The notes: generated by a model not told the origin, from the letters alone. A stretch of DNA of 35,660 nt from Hyphomicrobiales bacterium (GCA_017305935.1 JAFKJU010000044.1:1-35660), one strand, 5' to 3'. Positions 8,710 to 18,046 are shown, counted from the first letter of the stretch. Program-made: numbers and translations.

Positions 8710-9459
8710 TTATCGCGCCAGCCTTCCGATCGGAATGATCTCCGGCGCATCCTCCGCCCACGCCGCACCCTTCCAGTCCCCCAGCCAGCGCTCGATGCTC
8801 ATGCCCGCTTCGCCCGCCAGTTCCTCGATTTCCGCCCGCGACGCGAAAGCGAGGTGTGAGGAGGCGGAATCGGTGCGGTCGTCGACAAGGTGGCGGTAGT
8901 GCGTTTGGTAGGTGACGATGCCGGTTGAGGGATCGTGGGAGACGTCGTTCCACGCGAACATCTCGCCCAATTGCGGATGGGTGAATTGACGTTCCGAAAG
9001 CGCGGGCGTCCATTCGCGCCATTCCTCCAATTCCGGGTTGCGGCTGTCGAAGATGAAACGGCCCTGCGGCGACAGGTGTACCGCAATGGTTTTCAGGACG
9101 GCCAGTCGGTCGGCGCGGGTCAGGAAAACCTGGAAGGCATGGCCGGTCATGACGATGAGGTCGAAGGTTTCGCCAAGCCGGACGCTGCGCGCATCAGCCG
9201 TCACCCATCTGGCCTTGTCGCCGCCTGGACGGGCGGCGGCGATATCCAGCATCGCCTGCGCCGGATCGACGCCGACGACGCGCGGTATGATGGCTGCCAT
9301 CGTCGCGCCGAACAGCCCGGTGCCGCAGCCGAGGTCGAGCAGACTGGCGCAGCCTTCGGCCAATCCGCGGCAATAGCTGAGATCGTCGGCCCAGCCGTTG
9401 TCGATGTCGTAAAAGCGCGCCAGATCGGCATCGTGATACAGCCGGTCCTCGTCGGTCAT
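8710..9459 (-). CDS. Class I SAM-dependent methyltransferase
   Basis: 249-aa protein with the Rossmann methyltransferase signature LLDLGCGTG (residues 40-48), an acidic residue ending strand 2 (VVGVDPAQAML), a WVTADARS segment and DLIVMTGHAFQVF, the usual motif IV region. It belongs to the broad methyltransferase type 11/25 group; the acceptor could be a small molecule, lipid or protein. The ATG at 9459 has a strong GGAGGGG ribosome-binding site. The frame continues upstream to 9576, but that part overlaps the end of the upstream ABC exporter and is not needed. The gap to the exporter's stop codon is 38 nt on the same strand, so the two are probably co-transcribed. Confidence 0.85.
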   Translation of the reverse strand: MTDEDRLYHDADLARFYDIDNGWADDLSYCRGLAEGCASLLDLGCGTGLFGATMAAIIPRVVGVDPAQAMLDIAAARPGGDKARWVTADARSVRLGETFDLIVMTGHAFQVFLTRADRLAVLKTIAVHLSPQGRFIFDSRNPELEEWREWTPALSERQFTHPQLGEMFAWNDVSHDPSTGIVTYQTHYRHLVDDRTDSASSHLAFASRAEIEELAGEAGMSIERWLGDWKGAAWAEDAPEIIPIGRLAR

Positions 9460-9497
9460 GTGTCCCCTCCCTGGTTTTTGGTTGACGAGGCGGCGGA

Positions 9498-11366
<1,869 letters not shown>

Positions 11367-11483
11367 GAAAAGCTCCAATGATCCGTCCGGACAGGTTACC
11401 GCGACACGGCTAGGGCGTGGAGCGGCGGGGTCCGGAAACGATCGCGGGACACCTGTTCCCGGCGACGGATTGAAATGAAATCA

Positions 11484-11508
11484 GGAAAGAAAAAGCGAAG
11501 ATTCGCTC
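11484..11508 (-). terminator. Weak terminator-like hairpin upstream of ABC exporter copy 2
   Basis: On the minus strand, GAGCGA / TTCGCTT arms (one wobble) around a 4-nt loop, followed by T5CT3. It lies right after the stop codon of the 18-codon ORF at 11510-11566 and about 120 nt before the ABC exporter start. It could be an attenuator-type terminator or a chance structure. Confidence 0.3.
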
Positions 11509-11509
11509 G

Positions 11510-11566
11510 TTACGCCTGCCGCCATCCGGCAGCCTTTGGGAGGAGCAGGCGAATAACAATATCCAT
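11510..11566 (-). CDS. Candidate 18-codon leader or small-protein ORF
   Basis: Encodes MDIVIRLLLPKAAGWRQA. The ATG has a strong GGGAGGG ribosome-binding site 4-5 nt upstream, unusual for a random short frame. Its 3' half can form a CTGCCG/CGGCAG hairpin, and the stop codon is followed by a second hairpin with a T-run (11484-11508). Position and orientation fit a leader peptide for the ABC exporter or a free small transcript. No similarity is recognised, and a frame this short carries little coding signal. Confidence 0.25.
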   Translation of the reverse strand: MDIVIRLLLPKAAGWRQA

Positions 11567-11770
11567 GGAACCCTCCCTGAAACGGCGTTGAAGATGCGGC
11601 TTTGTATCGCAGTCCAAAAGTTTTGCACAGAGGGATGGCGAAAAAATGTGCGGATTTCCTGAAGCCCGGCGCGCAGGCGTTGCAGCCCGGCCACAGGTCC
11701 CGCGTGCATGCCGGTCGATGCCGATCGCAATCTCCCATGTCACGCCTTGCGTTTCAAATCGGCTATTTTC

Positions 11771-11815
11771 GTGCGTCGCCATAGCAAAACCGCTGCATGT
11801 TCTTGCGCGACATGC
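11771..11815 (-). repeat. Intergenic hairpin repeat, copy A (degenerate)
   Basis: On the minus strand it reads GCATGTCG, then CGCAAGA, an 11-nt loop ending in GCAGCGG, TTTTGCT, ATGG, then CGACGCAC. This is the same order of elements as the copy at 18734-18778, with wobble or mismatched outer arms. It lies just upstream of trmL. Confidence 0.6.
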
Positions 11816-11850
11816 TTTATGCGCAGCGATAGTCTGAAGGAGACACCCAT

Positions 11851-12306
11851 ATGACGCGCCTGCGGATTGCGCTCTATCAGCCGGACATACCGGGCAATAC
11901 CGGCACGGTCCTGAGACTTGCCGCCTGCCTCGGCCTCGGCGTCGATATCGTCGAGCCCGCCGGTTTCGACCTGTCGGATCGCAATCTCAGGCGCGCCGGC
12001 ATGGATTACCTCGCTGCCGTGACCCTCAGCCGCCACGTCAACTGGGCCGCTTTCGAAGTTTGGCGGCAGGCCGAAAACCGCCGGCTGGTGCTCGCTTCGA
12101 CCAAAGCAGCCGGGCGCTATACGGATTTTGCCTTCCGGCCGGACGATGTCCTGCTGTTCGGACGCGAAAGCGCTGGCGTGCCCGATGCCGTGCATGAGGC
12201 CGCCGATGCCCGCATCCTCATTCCCATGGTCTCGGGCCAGCGCTCGATCAATGTCGCGATGTCGGCGGCGATGATCGTCGGCGAAGCGCTACGCCAGACG
12301 ATATAA
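11851..12306 (+). CDS. trmL: tRNA (cytidine/uridine-2'-O-)-methyltransferase TrmL
   Basis: SPOUT-class methyltransferase that 2'-O-methylates the wobble base (position 34) of tRNA-Leu isoacceptors in characterised homologues. The 151-aa length is that of the minimal TrmL family. Motifs visible are IPGNTGTVLRLAA near the N-terminus, LLFGRESAGVP (SAM-binding knot) and IPMVSGQRSINVAMSAA at the C-terminus, which together define the SpoU/TrmL trefoil knot. AAGGAGA lies 8 nt before the ATG. It is a single gene after a hairpin repeat; the next gene starts 107 nt downstream on the same strand. Confidence 0.94.
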   Translation: MTRLRIALYQPDIPGNTGTVLRLAACLGLGVDIVEPAGFDLSDRNLRRAGMDYLAAVTLSRHVNWAAFEVWRQAENRRLVLASTKAAGRYTDFAFRPDDVLLFGRESAGVPDAVHEAADARILIPMVSGQRSINVAMSAAMIVGEALRQTI

Positions 12307-12413
12307 CGGCATATTTCAGCACATGCTTTAGGTGCATCGCAGCAAAGAGGTTGGCAATTGCGAACGGGTATGCGACACTATTGGAAGTGATCGCCAGCCC
12401 GGAGCCAGCACGC

Positions 12414-13643
12414 ATGTTCCAGACCGCATTCACCTACAACCTGACGCGCTTTGCGCGCTTTCTCAGCTTGCCGGAGCGTCTTCAGCATGCGCCGCTGCGC
12501 AACCTGTCGCTGGAGCCGTTGCGGCAACGCAACACGGCCCTCGACGCCTTTTTCTACGATATCAAGGTCGTGACCCCGGAAGAGGCCTTCTATATCTCGG
12601 ATTCGCTGGCCGCTGTCGGCTCTCTGCTGATCGTGCCGCCGAGCGGGGCGGGATCGCTGACGCTATGCGATACGCTCGATGAATTCTTCCTGCGCGGCGG
12701 GTCCGATGTCTCGGTGCTGGCACTGGCCGGCGCCGGTGGCTCGGCGCTGGGCGCCGCCGCCTTCGCCCGCAATGTCGCCGATGCGGTGGGCAAGCCCGTC
12801 GCGACCGTCGTGCCCGGTTATGGTCTGGCGGATGCCATCGGAGAGGCCATGGGCGGTTCCTTCCTGTTCGGCTGGCTCGGCCAGGTGCGGCATGGTTTCG
12901 AAAGCATCGACGCGTTGTCCGGCCGGCCGCATTACGGCGTCGATCCGGAAAAGAACGCCGCTGCCGGCGCATGCAAGGATCGCTGCCGCGACATGCAGAC
13001 CGTTCTGGCGCTGCTCGCCGACCCGCGCGCGAAAATTGCGCTTTTCGCCGCCCATTCGCGCGGCAATAGCCTGCTTGCCGAGGCGCTGACCAAGCTCCGG
13101 GATATCGATGCCGCCCGCATCCAGGCGATCGCCGATACGGCGCGCATCGTCACCTTCGGCGGCAAGATCGCCATGCCGCCGGCCTTTACCCGCGTCATCG
13201 ACGTCATCGGCCAGTGGGACTGGTATGGCGAGATGAATTCCCAGCCTTTCATCGCCACCGACCGCAAGGTCTCCGGCGCCTGGCATCACACCAACACCGA
13301 TGTCCCCGGCCATATCGACGTCACCAATGTGCTGCGCGAGATTCTCGCCGCCGATCCGATCAGTGCGCCGGCGGAAACCGTGCCGGAACCGGTCGAGACC
13401 ATCGCTGCCCCGGAAACGCCGCAAGCCAAGGCAGATGACGCCGCTCCGACCGACGACCACATCGCGGTAGAAGGCGAAGCGCCCGCCCTTCCCGCATCGA
13501 TGCCGCTGACGGCGATCGCCACCATCGAAACGGCGCCGCTCGCCGAACCGGCGCCGCCGGCTCTGCCAATTTCCGTGCCCTTGCCGAAAAAGCCGGCCCT
13601 GCCGTCGAAAAGCCGCGCCCGCCGCGCCAAGCCGGCGCGCTGA
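12414..13643 (+). CDS. Alpha/beta-hydrolase-like protein of unknown function
   Basis: 409 aa from the ATG at 12414 (GGAG 9 nt upstream). The frame is open from a TTG at 12351, which would add 21 residues. Two Gly/Ala-rich nucleotide- or hydrolase-like segments are seen (VLALAGAGGSALGAA and the VVPGYGLADAIGEAMGG region), and AAHSRGNSLLAEAL resembles the nucleophile elbow of alpha/beta hydrolases, with Ser in HSRG. A His-rich WHHTNTDVPGH segment downstream could supply a catalytic His. The last ~90 residues are low-complexity Ala/Pro/Glu sequence ending in a basic Arg/Lys-rich tail. No signal peptide or membrane helix is obvious. I do not recognise a named family; esterase or lipase-like activity is inference. 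Confidence 0.7.
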   Translation: MFQTAFTYNLTRFARFLSLPERLQHAPLRNLSLEPLRQRNTALDAFFYDIKVVTPEEAFYISDSLAAVGSLLIVPPSGAGSLTLCDTLDEFFLRGGSDVSVLALAGAGGSALGAAAFARNVADAVGKPVATVVPGYGLADAIGEAMGGSFLFGWLGQVRHGFESIDALSGRPHYGVDPEKNAAAGACKDRCRDMQTVLALLADPRAKIALFAAHSRGNSLLAEALTKLRDIDAARIQAIADTARIVTFGGKIAMPPAFTRVIDVIGQWDWYGEMNSQPFIATDRKVSGAWHHTNTDVPGHIDVTNVLREILAADPISAPAETVPEPVETIAAPETPQAKADDAAPTDDHIAVEGEAPALPASMPLTAIATIETAPLAEPAPPALPISVPLPKKPALPSKSRARRAKPAR

Positions 13644-13648
13644 CCACC

Positions 13649-13683
13649 AAAAAAAGAGCCACGGTCCGCAAAGGGAACGTGGC
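13649..13683 (-). terminator. Strong minus-strand intrinsic terminator
   Basis: On the minus strand: GCCACG, T, TCC, loop CTTTGC, GGA, C, CGTGGC, then TC and seven T. The stem is 6+3 bp with one internal mismatch. No minus-strand gene ends nearby; the closest upstream one stops at 13965. It therefore ends either a ~280-nt 3' UTR or a separate small RNA. Confidence 0.8.
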
Positions 13684-13760
13684 CCCCAGGCGGAGGAACG
13701 GGGAGAAAGATCAGACAAGGCGTGAAGCGACTCGCCCAATCCCTTGCGGGGACTCGCGAT
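13649..13760 (-). ncRNA. Candidate trans-acting small RNA (or 3'-UTR-derived RNA)
   Basis: Minus-strand segment upstream of the strong terminator. It contains a small hairpin (TCCC-CGCAA-GGGA, near 13740-13752), then a pyrimidine-rich single-stranded stretch with CTTTCTCCCCGTTCCTCCGCC near 13690-13712, then the terminator with its long U-tail. Exposed UCCUCC or CUCCCC elements ahead of a terminator are the usual layout of Hfq-dependent alphaproteobacterial sRNAs that block Shine-Dalgarno sequences. I found no clear promoter, so the 5' end is arbitrary. It could instead be the 3' UTR of the gene at 13965. Confidence 0.3.
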
Positions 13761-13964
13761 TCCGCTTTCTTGACAGATCGGTTGCGGCGGCAGGTCGAGA
13801 AAAGAACAGATGCGGCCTCGGCCTCATGCCGCAGGATTCGGAACGGTCATGTTCCAAGGCCGTCATCTTGCAGCCATGATGACAAGGACCGGTTGCCAGA
13901 AAGTTTGCTGAATCGTTAGAATTCGAACGATCCCGCAAAATCCCTGATTTCGTCGGAAAACGCC
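13684..13964. other. Gene-free stretch between convergent genes
   Basis: About 280 bp between the alpha/beta-hydrolase-like gene and the 86-aa gene. Short frames on both strands lack ribosome-binding sites. Apart from the candidate small RNA and its terminator at the left end I see no feature. A TTGACA hexamer at 13770-13775 (plus strand) has no matching -10. Confidence 0.4.
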
Positions 13965-14225
13965 TCAATCGGCGGAAGGCAACCGGCGCATGGTGAATTC
14001 GATGCGATCGCCTTCGAGCTGGCGCCAGCTTTCCACCTCGGTCCAATAGGCGGCCTTCGGGAAGGCGTCAAACCATTCGCGCGCCTTGGCGCGGGCTTCC
14101 GGCCGTGTCAGCGTAAAGGTTTCGCGCACGAACTGGCCGGCGCCACGCTCGGGCGTCTGCTGGCGGTGACGGGCGATGCGCTGCCGCAAGCCGTCGAGGG
14201 ACGGCGGTCCGGGAACCTTGGCCAT
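13965..14225 (-). CDS. Small conserved-looking hypothetical protein
   Basis: 86 aa from the ATG at 14225, with GAGAGG about 8 nt upstream. The sequence (MAKVPGPPSLDGLRQRIARH at the start, PEARAKAREWFDAFPKAAYW in the middle) is basic and Arg/Trp-rich with predicted helices, no membrane segment and no signal peptide. GC3 is high, as in the neighbouring genes, which supports coding. It is divergent from hemF (153 nt between starts). I do not recognise the family and give no function. Confidence 0.7.
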   Translation of the reverse strand: MAKVPGPPSLDGLRQRIARHRQQTPERGAGQFVRETFTLTRPEARAKAREWFDAFPKAAYWTEVESWRQLEGDRIEFTMRRLPSAD

Positions 14226-14378
14226 ACGATACCTCTCGTTTCGAAGATAATGCGGCATCGGGCCATTTGCGAGTCATTTCGCCGCGCACATTCGCGCCAG
14301 AGATGTCTTGCGGGCCGGCGGAGGCCGGGTATAAGGCGGCAAACGGGGTTTGGCCCGAGGAATCGCCGGGAGTGAAAG

Positions 14379-15290
14379 ATGGAAAGACCGCAATTGCCGC
14401 AGGGCCTGCCGGAAGACATCGAAAACAAGAAGGCGGAGGCGCGCGCTTGGTTCGAGGGCCTGCGTGACCATATCTGCGCCGCCTTCGAGGCGCTGGAAGA
14501 CGAACTCACCGGGCCTTTGAGCGATCGTGCTCCCGGCCGCTTCACGGCCAAGGACTGGCAGCGGGACGACGGCGAAGGCGGCGGCGGCCGCATGTCGATG
14601 CTGGAAGGCCGCGTCTTCGAGAAGGTCGGCGTGCATACCTCTACCGTGCACGGCGAATTCGCGCCCGATTTTCGCGCCCAGATTCCGGGCGCTGCCGAGG
14701 ATCCGCGTTTCTGGGCCTCCGGCATTTCGCTGATCGCTCATCCGATCAACCCCAACGTCCCGACCGTGCATATGAACACGCGCATGGTGGTGACCACCTC
14801 GCACTGGTTCGGCGGCGGCGCCGACCTGACACCGATGCTCGACCGGCGCCGCACCGACGAGGATGCCGACAGCGTGCTGTTCCACAAGGCGATGGAGATC
14901 ACCTGCAGCCGCCACCCGGTCGCCGATTATCCGCGCTTCAAGCAGTGGTGCGACGAATATTTCTTCCTGAAGCACCGCAACGAACCGCGCGGCATCGGCG
15001 GCATCTTCTACGACTGGCTGCATTCGCCGGAGGAAAAGGGCGGCTGGGATGCCGATTTCGCCTTCACCCGCGATGTCGGCCGCGCCTTTGCCATGGTCTA
15101 TCCGAAGATCGTGCGCTCGAACTTCAATATACCGTGGACGCAGGAAGATCGGGACGAACAGCTCGTGCGCCGCGGCCGCTATGTGGAATTCAACCTGCTC
15201 TACGATCGCGGCACGATTTTTGGCCTTAAGACCGGCGGCAATGTCGAATCGATCCTGTCGTCGCTGCCGCCAATGGTGCGCTGGCCCTAA
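14379..15290 (+). CDS. hemF: Oxygen-dependent coproporphyrinogen III oxidase
   Basis: Converts coproporphyrinogen III to protoporphyrinogen IX in haem synthesis by oxidative decarboxylation of two propionates, using O2. The 303-aa length is normal. Family motifs seen: [20 protein letters not shown], the [21 protein letters not shown] block, and the C-terminal [20 protein letters not shown] and [14 protein letters not shown] lies just before the ATG. It stands alone, with a half copy of the hairpin repeat right after the stop codon. Its product feeds the haem needed by cytochromes such as those of the bc1 complex encoded at the left end. Confidence 0.97.
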   Translation: MERPQLPQGLPEDIENKKAEARAWFEGLRDHICAAFEALEDELTGPLSDRAPGRFTAKDWQRDDGEGGGGRMSMLEGRVFEKVGVHTSTVHGEFAPDFRAQIPGAAEDPRFWASGISLIAHPINPNVPTVHMNTRMVVTTSHWFGGGADLTPMLDRRRTDEDADSVLFHKAMEITCSRHPVADYPRFKQWCDEYFFLKHRNEPRGIGGIFYDWLHSPEEKGGWDADFAFTRDVGRAFAMVYPKIVRSNFNIPWTQEDRDEQLVRRGRYVEFNLLYDRGTIFGLKTGGNVESILSSLPPMVRWP

Positions 15291-15317
15291 GGTAGCAGTT
15301 TTGTGACATGCGACAAA
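15291..15317 (+). repeat. Intergenic hairpin repeat, truncated copy B
   Basis: Starts at the base after the hemF stop codon. It matches the 3' half of the copy at 18734-18778 (GGTAGC, GTTTTGTG, ACATGCGACAAA) but lacks the ATGACG between them and the whole 5' half, so it cannot form the full hairpin. Confidence 0.5.
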
Positions 15318-15361
15318 AAGACCGGATACCGTAAAGTTTTATATCCTCCTGAAATAGTGAT

Positions 15362-15383
15362 TCATGCCGCGTCGGCGGCATGA
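15362..15383. promoter_or_regulatory. Perfect 22-bp inverted repeat upstream of the 87-aa gene
   Basis: TCATGCCGC - GTCG - GCGGCATGA: a 9-bp perfect stem with a 4-nt loop, 39 nt before the start codon and without a T-tract. An AT-rich TTTTATAT stretch that could be a -10 lies about 25 bp upstream, so this may be a 5'-UTR hairpin or an operator. Confidence 0.4.
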
Positions 15384-15422
15384 TATCGTCTCGTCATGTG
15401 ATTCCATCGGAGGAGGATGAGC

Positions 15423-15686
15423 ATGACTGAGAATGCCAGCATGTCCGGCAATCAGGTTTCCGCTGACCCGTCCCGTCAGCTCGGTACGGAGGAATTCATC
15501 GGTCGCCTTGCCGAAAATCTGCGGCAGAACAGCGATAGCGACCTGCCCCGTTCCTTTTTCATCGAACAAGTCAAGCTGCAACTCGCCGGCCAGCAGAGCG
15601 GCATCCCGGAAGAACGCGCCAGAAACGCCGCGGCCGACCGCTACCAATCTTCGGATTGCTTCAAGGCCTGGGCCATTCCCGAGTAA
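15423..15686 (+). CDS. Small hypothetical protein
   Basis: 87 aa from the ATG at 15423, which has AGGAGG with an ideal 6-nt spacer. The ATG at 15417 touches the ribosome-binding site and is unlikely. The product is acidic to neutral and mostly helical (EEFIGRLAENLRQN, SFFIEQVKLQLAGQQ, EERARNAAADRY), with one Cys and no membrane segment. The strong ribosome-binding site and intact frame support a real gene. I do not recognise it. The DUF1059 gene follows 150 nt downstream on the same strand, with a hairpin repeat in between. Confidence 0.65.
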   Translation: MTENASMSGNQVSADPSRQLGTEEFIGRLAENLRQNSDSDLPRSFFIEQVKLQLAGQQSGIPEERARNAAADRYQSSDCFKAWAIPE

Positions 15687-15698
15687 GGCTCTTTTAGA

Positions 15699-15745
15699 GC
15701 GGACCGAAAAGCCGCGTCCACGGTGAACTTTTTCGCCCGTTCCGC
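15699..15745 (+). repeat. Intergenic hairpin repeat, divergent copy C
   Basis: GCGGA, CCGAAAA, a loop containing GCCGCGTCCACGG, TTTTTCG, CCCGT, TCCGC: the same nested two-arm layout as the other copies, with a different arm sequence and a longer loop. It lies just after the 87-aa gene. Confidence 0.4.
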
Positions 15746-15836
15746 GTTTTGCCTTCGGCAAGGCGCAACGCCATGTGATGGCGGGCCTCCCGAGAGGCTC
15801 GCCGGTTTTCGATGGCAGATCGAAGGGAGAAGTCTC

Positions 15837-16034
15837 ATGAGATTGTTCGAATGCGGTACGCTCGTTCCGGGTTGCGACTGGCATACCCACGCCACGGAGG
15901 ATGCCGAAGTGGTCCGCCGCGCCGTCGAGCACATGCGCACGACCCACGGCGAAACCATCATCCGCGAAAACATGATCGACAACATCAAGGCCCGCATCGT
16001 CGACGAAGCCGCCCCGCAACGCGCCGCATCCTGA
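15837..16034 (+). CDS. DUF1059 small metal-binding-type protein
   Basis: 65 aa from the ATG at 15837 (GAAGGGAG 7 nt upstream). It matches the DUF1059 / COG5466 pattern: FECGTLVPGCDWHTHATED at the N-terminus, VRRAVEHMRTTHGE in the middle, and a short amphipathic helix at the end. Cys6, Cys13, His16, His18 and the two later His could bind metal, which is why the family is annotated as predicted small metal-binding proteins. No reaction is established. It is convergent with the CCA enzyme gene, separated by an 86-bp palindrome. Confidence 0.85.
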   Translation: MRLFECGTLVPGCDWHTHATEDAEVVRRAVEHMRTTHGETIIRENMIDNIKARIVDEAAPQRAAS

Positions 16035-16062
16035 CGATAGCGACGGCTGAAAACCTCTCTTT

Positions 16063-16148
16063 CGTCATCCTCGGCCTTGTGCCGAGGATCTGCTAACGTC
16101 TCGAAAATCAATACGTTGCAGATGCCCGGGACAGGCCCGAGCATGACG
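16063..16148. repeat. 86-bp imperfect palindromic intergenic repeat
   Basis: CGTCATCCTCGG...GCCGAGGATCTGC on the left and GCAGATGCCCGGG...CCCGAGCATGACG on the right are near inverted copies, with an inner AACGT/ACGTT pair around an A-rich loop. Each arm is itself a small hairpin (CCTCGG-CCTTGTG-CCGAGG on the left). Elements with this CGTCATCCTCGG core are common between genes in Rhizobiales. It lies between convergent genes and could act as a transcript end or stabiliser. Confidence 0.7.
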
Positions 16149-16157
16149 ACGGAAGCC

Positions 16158-17411
16158 CTACTTCATCTCCGCCAGCCGGTCGACCAGCGTTGCCCGATCG
16201 AGCGAAAAATTCGACTCGACCCACTGCTTTTCCAGCGCCTGCAACGCCTTGCCGACTGCCGGGCCGGCGGCGAGGCCGGCGGCGAGCACATCGGCGCCGC
16301 TTACCGGGAAATCCGGTTTCTTCCAGCTTTGCGCACGGGCAAGAAGTGCGGTCAGCCGCGCCGCCTGCTGCATGGCGTCGACATCGCCGCCCTCGGCCTT
16401 GGCGCGCGCCGAAGCCAAGGCCAGTTTCAGACGCACGCAGATGCCCTTCGGCCCATGCGCATAAAGCAGCCGATCGAAGGCGGTCTGCGCCATGGTTTCC
16501 GCGACGACGGGCGCCTTCGCCCAGGCGAGCAGCAGCGCCGCCTCGTCCTTCGATAGCCGCAACCGCTTGGCCATCGCCTCCAGTCGCGCCGCATCCGGCG
16601 GCACGATGGCGGCGAGGCGCAGCAGCGGGTCCGGCGTCCAGCGCAGCGCGTTTTCGGTGGCGATCAGCGCCGGAATGGCGTCGATGCCCCATTTTTCCGA
16701 TTCCGGCAGGATCGCGGTGAGCACGCCGACCTGCCGCATCCATAACAGCGCCCGGCCGGGGTCATCGGCGCACAGCAGCTTCTTCATCTCCGACCAGATG
16801 CGCTCGGCCGAAAGCGTCGCCAGCTTGTCGCGCGCGGCGGCACAGGCGCGCAGGCCCGCCGCATCCGGGCGGCCGCTGCCGTAATGGGCGAAGAAACGGA
16901 AGAAGCGCAGGATGCGCAGGTAATCCTCGGCAATGCGCTGGGCGGCATCGCCGATGAAGCGCACCGTCTTCGTCTCGATATCCGGCAAACCATCGACGAG
17001 ATCGACGATATCGCCGTTGCGGTCGACATAAAGCGCGTTGATCGTCAGATCCCGGCGCTCGGCGTCCGCCTGCCAGTCGGTGGTAAAGGCGACGGTGGCG
17101 TGACGGCCATGGGTCTCGACATCGCGGCGCAGCGTCGTCACCTCGAAGGGACGACCGTCGATCACCAGCGTCACCGTGCCATGCGCAATGCCGGTCGGCA
17201 CCGCCTTGATGCCGGCTTCCGCCGCGCGCTCCATGACCTTTTCCGGCGGCAGGGACGAGGCGATGTCGATATCGCTGACCGGCAGGCCCATCAGGCTGTT
17301 GCGCACCGCGCCGCCGACCACCCGCCCCTCACCGCTATCGCGGTTGAGCAGGTCGAGCACCCGCGTCAGGGCCGGATCGCGAAACCAGTCTTCTCCGCCA
17401 AGATTGGTCAT
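16158..17411 (-). CDS. CCA-adding tRNA nucleotidyltransferase / poly(A) polymerase family
   Basis: Class II nucleotidyltransferase of 417 aa, the usual length of alphaproteobacterial CCA-adding enzymes. N-terminal catalytic motifs: VGGAVRNSLMG, then SDIDIASSLPPEKV (metal-binding DxD), TLRRDVETHGRH, and AERRDLTINALYVD. The next block has DGLPDIETKTVRFIGDA, RIAEDYLRILRFFRF (neck/body motif). The C-terminus is helical. The reaction is addition or repair of the 3'-CCA of tRNAs; poly(A) polymerase activity cannot be excluded from sequence but is less likely given the lack of a basic tail. Its ATG overlaps the stop of the Nudix gene by 4 nt, showing translational coupling. Confidence 0.92.
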   Translation of the reverse strand: MTNLGGEDWFRDPALTRVLDLLNRDSGEGRVVGGAVRNSLMGLPVSDIDIASSLPPEKVMERAAEAGIKAVPTGIAHGTVTLVIDGRPFEVTTLRRDVETHGRHATVAFTTDWQADAERRDLTINALYVDRNGDIVDLVDGLPDIETKTVRFIGDAAQRIAEDYLRILRFFRFFAHYGSGRPDAAGLRACAAARDKLATLSAERIWSEMKKLLCADDPGRALLWMRQVGVLTAILPESEKWGIDAIPALIATENALRWTPDPLLRLAAIVPPDAARLEAMAKRLRLSKDEAALLLAWAKAPVVAETMAQTAFDRLLYAHGPKGICVRLKLALASARAKAEGGDVDAMQQAARLTALLARAQSWKKPDFPVSGADVLAAGLAAGPAVGKALQALEKQWVESNFSLDRATLVDRLAEMK

Positions 17412-18046
17412 GCATAAAGCCTTTCATAGAGTGTGCGCACGATGCCGGCGGTGATGCCCCAGATCATCCAGTCCTCATAGGGCATGCGGTAGAAATGCCG
17501 CTCGATGCCCTGCCAGACGCTGCTGTCGCGCGTGTGGTTCGCGGGGTTCATCAGAAAGGACAGCGGCACCTCGAAGACGCTTTCCACCTCATGCGGATTG
17601 AGCGTCAGGTGAAAGCCGCGCTTGACCACCGACAGGATCGGCGTGATGCGAAAGCCGGTCGCCGCCAGATATTGCGGCAGGCGGGCAACGGGTTCGACGA
17701 AACCGGCATCGAGCCCGATCTCTTCCGTCGCCTCGCGAAGCGCGGCGCTTTCGGCATTCCTATCCTCGGGATCGATGGCGCCGCCCGGAAAGGCGATCTG
17801 GCCGGAATGCTTGCGCAGCTTGGTGGTGCGCTGGGTAAAAATCACCTTGGCGTCGTCGCCGTCGTCGACCACGGGAACCAGCACCGCCGCATCCTTCAGC
17901 CTGATACCTTCGAGGCTGGCCCAGAGATCGGGATTGAGCAGGAAATCTCCATGCTCGCGGAAGGCGAGATCGATCGGCGCTCCCTTCTGGGCCAGCGCCC
18001 GGCGCCGGAATTCGGCGGCGGAATAAAGCGGCAGGTCGAGCGTCAT
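17408..18046 (-). CDS. Nudix hydrolase, CoA pyrophosphatase (NudL) type
   Basis: 212 aa. It has an intact Nudix box (GGAIDPEDRNAESAALREAT followed by EEIGLD), and just before it the UPF0035 signature of CoA pyrophosphatases, FTQRTTKLRKHSGQIAFPGG. Characterised relatives cleave CoA and derivatives to 3',5'-ADP and 4'-phosphopantetheine. The gene is in the middle of a three-gene operon: its ATG overlaps the DUF1285 stop and its stop overlaps the CCA enzyme start, each by 4 nt. The predicted activity rests on the UPF0035 motif; other Nudix substrates remain possible. Confidence 0.9.
   Translation of the reverse strand: MTLDLPLYSAAEFRRRALAQKGAPIDLAFREHGDFLLNPDLWASLEGIRLKDAAVLVPVVDDGDDAKVIFTQRTTKLRKHSGQIAFPGGAIDPEDRNAESAALREATEEIGLDAGFVEPVARLPQYLAATGFRITPILSVVKRGFHLTLNPHEVESVFEVPLSFLMNPANHTRDSSVWQGIERHFYRMPYEDWMIWGITAGIVRTLYERLYA

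Larger units (their letters stand above)
11367..11850. other. Intergenic region between ABC exporter copy 2 and trmL
   Basis: About 480 bp between divergent genes. It contains the candidate short ORF and hairpin on the minus strand and one degenerate copy of the rhizobial-type hairpin repeat at 11771-11815 next to trmL. Other short frames on both strands lack ribosome-binding sites and coding bias. Confidence 0.5.

Noticed and set aside
13770-13775. TTGACA on the plus strand as a promoter
   Set aside because: No AT-rich -10 element at 16-18 nt and no plus-strand gene before hemF, 600 bp away.
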